From positions 52,501-116,500 of the forward strand of contig JACEFZ010021429.1 of assembly GCA_014155875.1 (NCBI GenBank): a stretch of 64,000 nucleotides of DNA, written 5' to 3'. The notes beneath the pieces were generated by a model that saw only the letters and a program-made list of their open reading frames with translations, was not told the origin of the DNA and searched no databases. Position numbers and translations under genes: made by a program. Shown in pieces: positions 36,540 to 47,261 of the stretch. Source of the DNA: Cepaea nemoralis. Its lineage: Eukaryota > Mollusca > Gastropoda > Stylommatophora > Helicidae. Numbering within the stretch: the stretch's first letter is position 1; each line of letters opens with the position of its first letter.

Positions 36540-36551
36540 TCATGTGAAAAT
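36540..36551. repeat. 12-bp direct repeat at the right edge of the satellite
   Basis: TCATGTGAAAAT, identical to 32265-32276. Confidence 0.8.
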
Positions 36552-36955
36552 ACCCAGGAATGTACCTCTCCATTACTACGACTGGAGAGTCATATCCTCA
36601 AAAGGGACGCAGAGGTGTTTCCAAGGCACCAGGGCCGGGTTATATACTGGCCAAGACCTATTGACGCGTCCTCGTTGAGCGTCCTGGGCAACAGGTCCCT
36701 TCGGGGTCCGGGCTAAAGTCAGTAGGATCGCCGATTCCTCCGAAGTCGGAGAGTGTCTGCCTGTACGACAAGGAACCACCAGTCTGCACACCAATAAGCC
36801 AGACATGGGACAACGGATACTCACGCAAACCTCAGGTCCTGTATGACATCACACTGATGTTAGACAACAGGATGCCTTTATCCGACATACAGGACTTCGC
36901 GTTGGAGCTCAAGCCAACGAACACAAACAAGCAAGCAAGCAAGCAAGCATATCCT
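36552..36955 (+). repeat. Probable retroelement 3' end with AAGC tail
   Basis: The plus frame '...SVCLYDKEPPVCTP', 'QVLYDITLMLDNRMPLSD' and 'FALELKPTNTNK' runs into (CAAG)n at about 36928-36950, as a LINE or SINE 3' end would. The family is not identified. 'TGGAGAGTCATATCC' at 36582 is shared with 43071-43087. Confidence 0.4.
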
Positions 36956-37485
36956 CAAAATTCGCGCACCAGTGTTTCTGCAGAAATGCTTTTCCCCCAG
37001 GCACATTTCAGACAGTTTGCTTGACCGTTTCCCTTTTTCGCAGTTTTAAGTACCTGACAGACGGATATTTGTGACACGGTCTGGTTACACTTCTTGTCCC
37101 TATACAACACCAAATCTGATATATATATAGCTTTTAAAAAACAGGTTTGGCGTCAAATATCTGTTTGGTATTTTGGCTTTTTTCTTGGCTTTTTTATTAT
37201 TTGTAATGACATAATAATTAGCTATAAATGTCTCTTTTTTGAATAGGTCAAGTTAATTTTTTATCTTGTTCAAACACATTTTAGCTAAACCAAATGTAAA
37301 ACGTATACCTCTTTTTGTTCATTCTCGAGAAAGAACGTAACAACTAACAAGTATTGAACACGTATGGTTTACGTACTGTATGTACTGTTCTATGCGCACT
37401 CACGCACTGCGCAGCCACTGTTCAGTTAAGTTGTCAAATTCATTATACCTTCATGGCAAGTATTTCTTATTATTGAGCCCATTAT
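36956..37485. other. Unassigned AT-rich sequence
   Basis: No gene or known repeat recognised. Confidence 0.45.
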
Positions 37486-37486
37486 C

Positions 37487-38045
37487 ATGACAAAGTGGAA
37501 ACCATCTTATGATACTAATCGGAAATAGGCCTATAATTATCAATGGAAAAAGACATTTGTGTGGCTTAAAAAATCCACTGATGGATCTTAATAGGCATAT
37601 TGCAAATTGTGCCGGTAGGCCTATAATATTGTTCCAATACTTTCAAATCTCGCAAATCATGAAACAACAGAAAAACACGAGCGGAGCGCGCCATGTTCTT
37701 CTCACCAAAAACAAAAAAATAAAAAAAAATAAAAAAACACTTTCAGTCATGAAAATAAGTAAGAAAGTTGATGATAAAGTCAAATTAGCAGAGTTACAAA
37801 TTGCTGTTAGCATGGCCTGCCATAGTGCCCATACGCACCATCGTTCACTTAGGTGAAATAATGGTAGCCCATGGATGTGGCAGCACTCTTGATCAGATAA
37901 AATTGCGCCGATCGAAGTGCAAATAACTAATAAGAAATGTTATTTCACCATCTTTAAAATATGATCTAATTCTAAATCTGCAAAACAAGACATTTTATAT
38001 TCTAAGGAATCCTGTACTGAATTTCTCAACAATGAAGAGGAATAC
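37487..38045 (+). pseudogene. hAT transposase pseudogene (ZBED-like)
   Basis: In interrupted frames the sequence reads 'KWKPSYDTNRK', 'YQWKKTFVWLKKSTDG', 'AYCKLC' and 'LSNLANHETTEKHE'. This is a BED-type zinc finger with its aromatic residue, C-x2-C and H-x4-H (about 37495-37680). Next come 'VKLAELQIAVSMA' (about 37780), 'IRTIVHLGEIMVAHGC', 'LDQIKLRRSKCK', 'LIRNVISPSL', and further on 'LQNKTFYILRNPVLNFSTMK'. In related hAT transposases the last stretch carries the first catalytic Asp ('DEST'); it is absent here. Several stops, frameshifts and short insertions are present, and the C-terminal hAT dimerisation region is missing. It would have bound and cut transposon ends; this copy is long dead. 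Confidence 0.72.
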
Positions 38046-38648
38046 TTATTTTAAGAAGATGTTTTCATGTGATGTAAATATATTTTTAATAGATATTTTT
38101 ATTGGGTAATGCTTGGATTTTTTTTTTTGGCTTTTATATTTCATGACTTGGCCGTGTGTGTGTGTGTGTGTGTTTTTTGTTTTTTTTTATCATAGTGATC
38201 TGGCAAACCTGCTGTGGAGGCTCCAACTGAACTGAATTGCCGAGTCAAAATCTGCGCCAATTTTCGGCTGGTCAAATTACCCAGCATGCCGCAGCCAAGC
38301 AAAAAGGGTTCTGGTCTTTGCGTCAGCCTAGCATCATGTAAAGCCGTGTCAAGCTGCTTCATGTGTAGCAGTATTTTTTAAATAGCAGACAATTATGGAA
38401 TGGGATGATGCGGAAGCTTTATAACCAGCCCCTGGCTAGTATAATTAATGAAGACGTCGAAGAGTTAACTCAGCGCCCGATATCGAGCCCACTCCAATAA
38501 CCATGGAAGTGAAAATTTTAGTTATGTTCATCACACATTATTGGCTGAGATGTATAGCATTGAGAGTATAATTCTGTAAATATCTTAGACTAAACACATT
38601 TTCAGAGTATGAAAGACAGGCACGAAATGCTTCTATTCGGGAGTATCT
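38046..38648. other. Unassigned sequence
   Basis: Contains a short (TG)n at about 38153-38171. No gene is recognised. Confidence 0.45.
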
Positions 38649-38649
38649 A

Positions 38650-39445
38650 AGATACTATTTAGAACATTAATGCGGATGATACAGTATTGATTGAAGGCAA
38701 TAAGCAGGATCTGCAACATTTAGTAGACGCGATTGTTGCATACAGTGAACAACATGGGTTAGAATTAAATTGTAAGAAGAGACAAATTATGGTCGTCACT
38801 GGGAAGAAGGAAATACCACATGTAATACACAAGTAAATGGGAGTATACTTAAGTAAGTGAATCGGTACAATTATCTCGGAACAGTCATAACATCAGATGG
38901 GAGATGCCTTGAAGAAATTAGAACAAGAATTGCCATGGCGAAGGCAGACTGTTGTAAGATGAAACACATACTGACTAATATAAAGATGTCATCTGCAATG
39001 AGAAAAAGAGTGTTGAGTTGCTACATAGAACCTATACTTTTCTATGGATGTGAATCGTGGTCAATGAGCCGACAAGCTTAAAAACATCTAATGGCTTTGG
39101 AAAAGTGCTTTCTGAGGAAAATGCAAAGAATACCATGGACAGGCAGAAAAAACAATGACCAAGTCCTACAAGAAACAAATGAAAATGGTAAACTGATTAG
39201 AGAAATTAGATGTAGACAGACACAATTTTTTGGTCACGTTGTAGAAGAAATAAATTAGACAACTTGGTGGCAACTGGGAAGATCGAGAGGAAGAGAACAA
39301 GGGAAGGACAGAGAAGTAAATACCTGGATGGCTTGGCCACGTTGTTTTGTCGAGACGAGAACACATAGCTGATCCACAACTCTGGTAATCGAATGACATG
39401 GCAAAACATGACCGCCCTCGCTTATCGGCATGGCACATGATGATG
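38650..39445 (+). pseudogene. RTE-type LINE, family C, copy 2 (RT palm onward)
   Basis: The start reads 'NADDTVLIEGNKQDLQ', the RT catalytic box (Y/F)ADD with Asn replacing the aromatic residue, followed by 'YSEQHGLELNCKK' and 'QIMVVTGKKE'. After a stop and shift, 38857 onward gives 'RYNYLGTVITSDGR' and 'RIAMAKADCCKMK', then 'YIEPILFYGCESWSM' and, after another stop, 'FLRKMQRIPWTGRK', 'QVLQETNENGKLI' and 'QTQFFGHV'. The same protein ends the fragment at 3075-3485. The endonuclease and most of the RT are missing, as expected for 5' truncation. Multiple stops and frameshifts. Confidence 0.85.
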
Positions 39446-39705
39446 GCGAACAAATTAGGACAGGAACTACTACAGTTGAGAAAACAAGAATTCATAGACA
39501 GACGATAATAAAAAGCAATCTCAACCACAGATGAATTGCAAATTATTCCCTGAAGTGCTCGTTAACTCTTATTTTACGTTCTAAAAACCACTTTTAACAA
39601 GCATATTGTTTAGAGCAAATGTCTCATTATAATTGGTAATGGTCATTTGAAGATACAATGCTTCAGGCGGACGTGTAACTGACAAGTCCGCCGTGACCAA
39701 TGAAA
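39446..39705. other. Unassigned sequence
   Basis: Short unique segment between the LINE and the microsatellite. Confidence 0.4.
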
Positions 39706-40145
39706 CGAAAGTAAGTAGCTGTTTAGATAGGACGGAAGGTAAATAAGAAAGTAAGTCAGTAAGTAAGTAAGTAGGTAAGTAAGTAAGTAAGTACGTAAGT
39801 AAGTAAGTAAGTAAGTAGGTAAGTTAGTAAGTAAGTATGTAAGTAAATAAGTGAGCAGGTTAGTAAGTAAGTAGATAGTAAGATAGGTAGGTGGGTATTA
39901 GGTAAGTAAGAAGTAAATAGATAGTTAGGTAGGTAGGTAAGTAGGTAAGTAAGTAAGTAAGTAAATAAGTAAGTAAGTACGTAAGTAAGTAATAAGTAAG
40001 TAAATTGTTGAGTACATAAGTAGGTATATAAGTAAGTAAGTACTTAAGTACCTAATTAAGTAAGTGGGAAGGTGGGTATATAAGGAGGTCAGCATATAAG
40101 TAAGTAAGTAAGTCAATCAGTCAGTCAATCCATCAATCAGTCAGT
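39706..40145. repeat. (AAGT)n degenerate tetranucleotide array
   Basis: Over 400 bp of AAGT/AGGT/ATAAGT units, becoming TCAG/TCAATC near 40110-40145. Confidence 0.93.
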
Positions 40146-40920
40146 AATGGTTCTTTTACAGGCTGCCAGGCGTATTATGTTAGACCCATGTTTTCTTGAA
40201 GAGTCGATACTCACGGGCTGATGATGTCAGTATCAAGCCTGGTGTCTGTACTTCCCAAGAGATTCCCAACTTTAGGCTCTGTCGTACTGTGAGGCAGGTC
40301 AATTTAAAACATTCTCCTCAATGCGAGTATGGCAACTTATAGAAACAGTTAATCAACACATGGTTTGCTTAATCTGAACTCGTAGAGCTTGAACCACTGG
40401 AATGCTGTTTGTGGTGTATAGTCAGTTTATGCGACTATGATCCCTTTTGAGTAGCACATGGAATAATTAAGTGTCCCGTTGCTAGGCAATAACTATGATT
40501 TCCCTATGACTTTCATAAAGGCGATATAAATAATTAACTATGCGCACACAGAGTATGTGGTGCATGAAATACTTTTGTAAATGACGCAATCAATGCTTGG
40601 ATTCTGACATTGGTGTTATCAATATACTTAAATAACAGTGCAGCACTCAGCTGGTCAAATGCAGACCCATCACCTGATGTCACAATATAAAAAAAACAAC
40701 TCCGAGGTACACACATACACTGTACTTTGTATCTTCTTCTTTTATTTCATTACCCTACCCTGTTCAATCTCTGAAGAGAAGTTACATAAGGGTCCATGCT
40801 TGGCTCAGATTAATAATTCTGTCCTGGATCAGCCTTAAAAAGGATATTAACTTGAAGTTGATTATTGTCCAAAGAGGGCCATTGTTCTTCTTGACAATAT
40901 TATAATCATAACCATGCTCC
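40146..40920. other. Unassigned sequence
   Basis: No recognised gene or repeat. Confidence 0.45.
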
Positions 40921-40924
40921 TCAT

Positions 40925-41030
40925 CTTATTTTTTAGGTTGGGATTGAACCCGCTACCTCAGTATCAGCACACCTGATGTTTGTGAATTAGTGTTCGTATC
41001 CTTTCGGCCATGCTGGCTTCATATTAATTA
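40925..41030 (-). repeat. SINE family C head
   Basis: On the minus strand 'GCCAGCATGGCCGAAAGGAT' (A-box region) and 'GGTAGCGGGTTCAATCCC' (B-box region) form a tRNA-like head. Confidence 0.7.
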
Positions 41031-41159
41031 TTGATGTGGCAATTGTTATTAGCTATGGGGGTCATACTGTATTACCAATAAGGAACCGACTGTTACACTA
41101 TGGCTTTATTATTATTATCATCATTATTGCCAATCTCCCTGGTCTAGAGGTTATACGAA

Positions 41160-41345
41160 TTTCTCCGTAATCTCGTATACTCTCGTAAGTAACGCGACGT
41201 TGCGCAAGAATCGATAGCGGTAACTTACGCGGTATGTGAGCCGGACGCTCAGAAAGCAATGGCAAACTACTGAGCGTAATCTTGCCAAGAAATCAACAAT
41301 CAGCTGAAAGATACCGATGTTGACAGCGATGTCCTGTAAACGATA
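41160..41345 (+). repeat. SINE family A copy
   Basis: 'CGCTCAGAAAGCAATGGCAA', 'CTTGCCAAGAAATC', 'CAGCTGAAAGAT' and 'GATGTCCTGTAAACGATATGC' are the family body. Confidence 0.82.
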
Positions 41346-41734
41346 TGCGAACAAAAAATAAAATCATTATTATCACGAGTATTATTCAAAATCAGGAGCT
41401 CAGTATAGACAACCACAATATTCCCTACTGGCGCCACTTACTTGATTGACGTCGGAATGTTGTCCCTCCAGCGGTGACTGAATTGTCCTCATTGACAGCC
41501 GGATATTATCGATTCCTGTACATTCTATTTATTACTTTTTCACCCTCAAGGTTACTGCGTTTTGAAATTACATAATAGTTATATCTTTCTATGTGCACTT
41601 TAATTTTTGCAACAAATGACAGTTTTTCCAGCTTCTATGATAGTATTTTTAAACATAACGACGACAATCTCCGATGCTTTTGCAGTAAAGATCATGTTCC
41701 CAGTATATGATTTCGATTGTAGGAAGTATTGACC

Positions 41735-41835
41735 GTTTAGAAAGCAGTGGCAAACTACAGAACTAACATTGCCTAGTTAATCACAAACAGCTGATACATG
41801 CTAAGGTTCATTGCAACATCCTGTAAGTAACATAC
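41735..41835 (+). repeat. SINE family A, partial body
   Basis: 'TTTAGAAAGCAGTGGCAAAC', 'TGCCTAGTTAATCACAAAC' and 'ACATCCTGTAAGTAACAT'. Confidence 0.7.
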
Positions 41836-41886
41836 AACTTACATTATTTTTACAATAATGACAGTGGTCTCCGTTTCAGTTATAAG

Positions 41887-42283
41887 TTGAGTTGAGTTGA
41901 GTTAAGAACCGACATCACTGCACTCAGCACATTCCTATACGTGCTCCGTCCCCTGGTTCAACAGCCAGCGAAGAGTCATACTACTAATCGTTCCCACCGC
42001 TATCTGATTAAAAGTTATCCTGGTCTTCCCTCTCAGTTTTGAGATTCTTCAAGAACCCCTGCAGATCCCCAGCAATCTCATTCTTTCCACTTATGGGTTC
42101 TCAATCAGTTTCTCCGCCTTCTCCACCTGGTCCCACAAGCGCATGACCACCTCTCCCTTGTCTATAGGCAAACTACCACCAAGAGGTGCATTCCCTGCTA
42201 GCCTATCAGCCTGTTCATTCCCCCGTACCCCCGCATGGCCAGGGCAAAATATCCATACAACTCTCACAATCTGTGACCTCTGA
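41887..42283 (-). pseudogene. LINE with RNase H domain, family I-1: uninterrupted 3' end
   Basis: On the minus strand it begins 'CTTCAGAGGTCACAG' and encodes 'WIFCPGHAG' then 'NEQADRLAG' (the His and Asp motif of LINE RNase H). It runs through to a (ACTCA)n tail at 41887-41910. It matches both sides of the insertion site of LTR element 3: 50470-50776 and 56443-56541. At 41977-41981 (CATAC on the plus strand) it has a single copy of the 5-bp target. 5' truncated; dead. Confidence 0.85.
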
Positions 42284-42440
42284 AGTTATAATCAATCAAT
42301 CAGGTGCCGTCTCGACAATGAAAGTTGGCTGCAATGGACATCCAACACTGTCTCTCGTCTTGAATGTACATTATGACATTAAGTTAGACTGCTATTCGTC
42401 CATCTCTTGACGATAGGTTAAGTTTTCAATATCTCGCCTG
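42284..42440 (-). repeat. RTE-type LINE 3' end, family B, copy 2
   Basis: Matches 13074-13190 including 'GTTGGCTGCA', 'CATCCAACAC' and 'CTGTTCGTCCATCTCTTGA'-like blocks. The TGAT-type tail abuts the neighbouring LINE at 42284. Confidence 0.75.
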
Positions 42441-42459
42441 TCGCCTTAACCTCACTTCC

Positions 42460-42460
42460 C

Positions 42461-42491
<31 letters not shown>

Positions 42492-42493
42492 AA
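42460..42493. repeat. C-run followed by A-run
   Basis: About 22 C then 12 A; length is prone to sequencing error. Confidence 0.9.
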
Positions 42494-42499
42494 CATTTC

Positions 42500-42640
42500 C
42501 TGCTACCCGTCTTTAGGCTGATTCGGTCTGAGATCCAGGTCGTGTAAAATATCTACATCGCTGGAGATTCGAACACGCGATTGCTGGACGGTAAGGTAGG
42601 CGACCTAGCAACTGCGCTACTGCGTCTGCCCATGAACTGG
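42500..42640 (-). repeat. tRNA-derived SINE, minus strand
   Basis: On the minus strand 'GCAGACGCAGTAGCGCAGTT' (A-box region) and 'GCGTGTTCGAATCTCC' (B-box region) form a tRNA-like head. The body lies to the left. Confidence 0.65.
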
Positions 42641-42840
42641 ATGCAGCGGTGCTGATGTGTCGTGGTCCGTCATCACTCCGACATGAACTGATTCAGTGCC
42701 GAAGGATAGTACATCGCCAAATGTGACCTCGCATTTGGACATAAGGACAATGCCATGAACCAGCTCACTGAAAAGTGAACAAACGGGTTTAGGTGTATAT
42801 TTATTAGTATTGCACAGACCTAATTATGAAAGGCCGCGCA

Positions 42841-42937
42841 ATCTCATCTCATCTTATCATGTTTCTCTTGTACTTTGCGGTGTCGAGGTGAAGTATAAAT
42901 AGCGGGATAGTGTCCGTTTATGGGCTTCATGTATCGG
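42841..42937 (-). repeat. RTE-type LINE 3' end, family A, short copy
   Basis: Reverse complement of about 1697-1793, including the gatga tail. Very strong 5' truncation. Confidence 0.85.
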
Positions 42938-43685
42938 TATATATATCCATTAGTGTCAGTCTGTTTATACTTCTTAGTTTTTCGACGAGCAGTATGAAGA
43001 TCCCCTGCCGGCTTGCTAGGCCAGTCGCAAGTTTAGGACAAACATCTGACCATAGGGAGTCCATCCCCTATGGAGAGTCATATCCCCATTAGCCCATGAC
43101 CTCGCGGTCATGGTTTCCCAGTCTGCTCCTCGTGGAGGTGGGGTTGACGTGACAAATCCGGAAATATGTTTCTAAAGGATTCGGGATGGGGAACTTGAAC
43201 GTGTTGACATCTCTCATCACAACTCATAATGAAAGTGTATTATTATATTAGCTAACGAAGTTGTCTGAATTCGTCTGTGAATCGACAACCATCTGACAGC
43301 AACTTCAGTCAGATTATGCAACCATGGTGGACGATGTGACACTGTTAACTTGGAGTTAACATGGGTTTATATGCACGGTTCGTGCGTTTGTACCGGTGTC
43401 CGAACCATGAGTGTATAACATTTGACGGTGATTATTGACAGTAAAGGATGATAAGCAGTAAGATGGCAAGTAACACTTTGATGACATGAACCATATAAAA
43501 TGAATAGGGACTTGGACTGATGGCCATACGCAGGAACACGAGACAGTATATTAATTATATCTTTGAATGAAGTCATAGGTGATGTATGAAATCAATGTCA
43601 CGGCAGTCGCTTAATAAATATTTTATATGAACTGCGACGCTCAGATATTGGAGTCATTTTTAATGTGAACATCCATCACTCGCCA
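42938..43685. other. Unassigned sequence
   Basis: 'GAGAGTCATATCC' at about 43073 and 'CCTCGTGGAGGTGGGGTTGACG' in part recall repeat X and 36582. Otherwise nothing is recognised. Confidence 0.4.
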
Positions 43686-43689
43686 CCTG

Positions 43690-43925
43690 CTCGTGGTGGC
43701 GAGGTCTCGGAGGTTGACGTTGTGCCGCTAGCGTCTGCAGCCTACCTTGTGCCAGAAGTATTGGTTACCCATTCCTCTGGAAAATACAAGACTAGGCCGA
43801 GAGAGGGAACATGTCGTTTGGGCACCACATGTTTCTCTGAAGCTCTGCCCAGGCATTGTGATGGAATATTGGCCACATTCCAACTCACATTCTTTGGTCT
43901 GTCAAGACTGCAAGGTGCCAACAAC
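43690..43925 (+). repeat. Interspersed repeat X, copy 3
   Basis: Matches copies 1, 2 and 4: 'CTTGTGCCAGAAGTATTGG', 'GGCCGAGAGAGGGAACATG' and 'CTCTGCCCAGGCATTGTGAT'. It retains the end that also matches copy 2. Confidence 0.75.
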
Positions 43926-44097
43926 TGTCATCGTGTTGTTTATTTTGTTTCGTAGTATCTCCCACAGTTTCAATGCCCAGCGAACGGACATTTACATTAT
44001 AATACTTGTTCATTTGGTTGTGCTCCACGATTGGTCAAAACCTACTTTTTTTGTTTAACACTGAATCAGTTAATATATCATCACTTATTCGTGGATA
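43926..44097. other. Unassigned short interval
   Basis: Nothing recognised. Confidence 0.4.
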
Positions 44098-44730
44098 GTG
44101 GGAGTCTCCGTCATGAGATCATGCGGTCTATAACAGCCTGCCTCGCTCTCTGAAGGTTGTGGGTTCGATTCCATGCCACTTCATTCGGTTCACGGGTGCA
44201 ATTTTCTCGGAGGCCCCTAGAGCAGTGGTTCTCAACCGGTGGGGATTTCTAGGGTTTCCAGGGATGGGGGGGGGGGGGGGGAGGTGAATTAAGATTATTT
44301 CACGATCGCGTGAATACAAAAACCGATTACTTTATATTGTTTTTCCCTTCATACTTTACGATTCTGTACGTCTCACCCTTCTGAAATTCATTTTATAACG
44401 TAAGTAGACCCGCAAATCACGTTTTATGTAGACGTCTTAACTTGTTTTAGTATGTGCTATTAAATTTAGCTTCCATTATTACGTACACTGTGTAGGGGCG
44501 GAGGGGAAAATTTTTAGGGAAGAAATACGAAAAAGGGGAGGGGGGGGGGGGGGTGAAATGACGTTCTGAAAATATTGTGAAGGGGGCACGGGGCAAAAAA
44601 GGTTGAGAACCACTGCCCTAGAAGGACGTCACTGGAGCTACGGAGTTCGTAGGACGGCTCGCGGAAAAAGACCGAGACACATGGGATAAAACCCGATGCA
44701 ATGACGCCGATCTTCTTGCCTCTTACACCT
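44098..44730 (+). repeat. SINE family B copy interrupted by a hAT MITE
   Basis: The left part (44098-44222) has 'GGGAGTCTCCGT', 'GTGGGTTCGATTCC' and 'TTCGGTTCACGGGTGCAA'. The right part (44616-44730) resumes with 'GGAGCTACGGAGTTCGT' and 'CATGGGATAAAACCCG'. The interruption is the MITE at 44223-44615. Confidence 0.82.
44215..44623. mobile_element. hAT-type MITE with 8-bp target duplication
   Basis: Terminal inverted repeats CAGTGGTTCTCAACC (44223) and GGTTGAGAACCACTG (ending 44615) are classical hAT (Charlie-like) ends. Flanking octamers are ccctagag (44215-44222) and ccctagaa (44616-44623), 7 of 8 identical. It is 393 bp long with G-runs and no open frame. A diverged end of the same family is at 47820-47864. 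Confidence 0.9.
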
Positions 44731-45130
44731 ATTTTGTTTTTTCCTGGATGATCCTAGGCAGACAGGTATGGCTTAAGGGAAGATGACAATAATCTCCCCT
44801 GTAATTTAGCCTGCGGAGAACAAATAATTGTGCACGCCACCAGTTTGCAAAATCAGGTTTACAGTAATTATATTGGTTCATCTGCCGTAAAGCCATCGCT
44901 ATGGCACAATTATTAGAAAAACTAAACTTACCCAGCAGTAGATAGAGCACGTTAGCTTGGATGGAATCTGTCGAGAGGAAGGGAACTTACTCATATGCAG
45001 TGCTTAACTAGGAGCGACGCACTCCTCTCGAAAGAGGAACGAAGAAGAAAAATAAGAAGTAATTGGGTTGACGTGGACGAGGCCTTAGGCTCGTACTAAG
45101 ATTACTGATGGCCACCAGAGTGCGAACATG
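44731..45130. other. Unassigned sequence
   Basis: No gene or known repeat. Confidence 0.4.
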
Positions 45131-45290
45131 AAAAACAACAACATTTATACGTATGTATCGGCTTGTCAAAGCAATAACATATACACGGATGTTTCGACTT
45201 GTCAAAGCAACAACATAGACACCAATGCTTCGGCTTGTCAAAGCAACAGCTTATACCCCGGTGTTTCGGCTTGTCAAAGCAGCTAGTGAA
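45131..45290. repeat. 36-bp minisatellite
   Basis: 'CGGCTTGTCAAAGCA' or a one-base variant starts at 45159, 45195, 45231 and 45267, exactly 36 bp apart. Because 36 is divisible by 3 a 12-residue periodic minus-strand frame stays open; this is not evidence of a gene. Confidence 0.92.
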
Positions 45291-46120
45291 GCTTACAGCT
45301 GCCGTCTAAAACTACTCAGCACGATCCGACATATTTATGGTACTACTTTGTTGGATAACGTCGCGGTTTCATGCTTCGCGACAAAGGGACGGTAAGTGCA
45401 AAACAGTCTATGTAGCTTCAAACGAATCGGTTCTTGCTTATAATATCAGTAACAACGCCATCATTTCAAGTACATTTCCCTAAAACAGCTTAACAGGCAG
45501 TGTTAGGTTCCCATTATTTACAGCATTGTAAATTACTGAAATGTTACCCTTGATGAATGACGGAGTATAATTTATTTTACTTATAGACTTCAGTTGATCT
45601 TTTGTCTATTGTGTCCTGTAATATATATTTCTTTCAATTTGTATAACTTAAACAAATTAAGTAAAGAGTTGGACCTTTTTTTTCAAACACGGAAAAGTTT
45701 TAATATATGGTGCTATCCCTTGATATGTATATGCTAATAGGCACGCGATGGGTGCTATGGACAATATCCACCGCCTTTGCTGTTACGTGTCATTCCAAGA
45801 ATATTTTCTGGTACTATTTTAGATTGGATCGACCTGGGATTTGAACACTTGATCATTGGCCCTGGGTCAAACGTCCTGGCCTTATAATGTGAATTCCCAT
45901 TAATATCTACCAGTGCAATAGTTTGGGTGTATCATCATCATCATCATCAACATCATCATCTTCCACTTCTGCCGTCAAGCGTCGTGGGGAGGAATAATTT
46001 GCGTTCCAGCGCCCGGTGGATATGTGGGTGTATGATATAGTATAATAACCAGTTCCCTTTCTCGTGTCTTTATTATCCACCCAGACCACAGGAAAGTCGT
46101 AACTACAAAGAGATGAGGTA
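45291..46120. other. Unassigned sequence
   Basis: B-box-like 'GGGATTTGAACAC' at about 45837 suggests an old minus-strand SINE. (ATC)n-like 45932-45960. No gene. Confidence 0.4.
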
Positions 46121-46570
46121 GAGTACAAAAACCTGATTTCTGTCAGGCGACAACATACGTCAGGTAACTGTAAGCCTGCGACTGACACAAATAGTTTCAG
46201 TATTGACATATAATAGACGAAAACATAAGTCAGATCAATGTAAGTATGTGGCATATAATAATTGTTTCAGCATTTGCATATAATATATGACAACATATGT
46301 CTGGTCACTGTAGGTCTGTGTCAGATAAGAATTGTTTCAACATTCACATATAATAGATGAAAACATAAGTCAGATCACTGTAAGTATGTGGCAGATAAGA
46401 ATTGTTTCAGCATTTACATATAATATATGACAACATATGTCTGGTCACTGTAGGTCTGTGTCAGATAAGAATTGTTTCAGCATTCACATATAATAGATTA
46501 CAACATCTATATATCATATATCTATTGTCATCTATTATATGTGAATGCTGAAACAATAGATGACAACATG
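46121..46570. repeat. 70-bp minisatellite with 140-bp higher-order pattern and terminal inversion
   Basis: The motif ATTGTTTCAG or near variant starts at 46191, 46261, 46331, 46401 and 46471, always 70 bp apart. Two unit types alternate: one with 'ACATATGTCTGGTCACTG', the other with 'ACATAAGTCAGATCACTG'. At 46526-46566 the unit appears inverted ('ATTATATGTGAATGCTGAAA'), giving a local palindrome. Confidence 0.92.
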
Positions 46571-46825
46571 GGAGTCTCCGTGGCGAACCAGTCAAGCCGT
46601 TTGACTCGGGCTCCAAGGTTGTGGGTTCGATTCCGGGCTGCGTTCTTCGGTTCACGGGTGCATTTCTTTGGAGACTCCTGTGGGTCGTCGCTGGAACTAC
46701 GGAGTCCGTGCTTTGTGCGATGCTTTCCGCGCTGCGGAAAGAGACCTAGCCATATGGGATTTTTTTTTAACGGTGCAATGAAGTCGACCCTGTAGACTTT
46801 TAAGCGACTTTGTAAGATGACCACA
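46568..46825 (+). repeat. SINE family B, full copy
   Basis: The tRNA-like head runs from 'GGGAGTCTCCGTGGCGAACC' with B-box 'GTGGGTTCGATTCCGGG', then the family body as at 20160-20370. It ends 'GACTTTTAAGCGACTTTGT'. A T-run has replaced the 'ATAAAACC' part at about 46760. Confidence 0.85.
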
Positions 46826-47090
46826 TTCTAAGCTGGGGTGAAAAGCTACCTTCGGCGTCGTTTATCATCATTATGATGTTCTAATTCAGTTAGCGTCGGC
46901 GTTCATGTCTCTCCACGGATCTCTGTCCTGGGTGTTCCCATTAAATTCTAGTGATGATATCCCTCCATGTCTCAGCCCATTCAGCATCATGTCCTTTGGT
47001 CTGCCTCTTCTTTCAATGGTTTGTCTAGTCGTCACTATGTGTGTTTTTTTTTCAATACATCACTTCTAATTGAATAACCAAAGAACGCTT
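46826..47090. other. Unassigned sequence
   Basis: 'CATGTCTCTCCACGGATCTC' resembles a LINE 3' region but was not identified. Confidence 0.35.
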
Positions 47091-47230
47091 CTTCTGCTTC
47101 TTCTTCTTCTTCTTCTTCTTCTTCTTCTTCTTCTTCTTCTTCTTCTTCTTCTTCTTCTTCTTCTTCTTCTTCTTCTTCTTCTTCTTCTTCTTCTTCTTCT
47201 TTTTCTTCTTCTTCTCTCTCTCTCTCTTTT
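47091..47230. repeat. (CTT)n microsatellite, then CT and T runs
   Basis: About 40 CTT triplets, one TTT interruption, then (CT)n. Confidence 0.97.
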
Positions 47231-47261
47231 TTTTGTTTTGTAAAATAGTTGTATATTTTAC

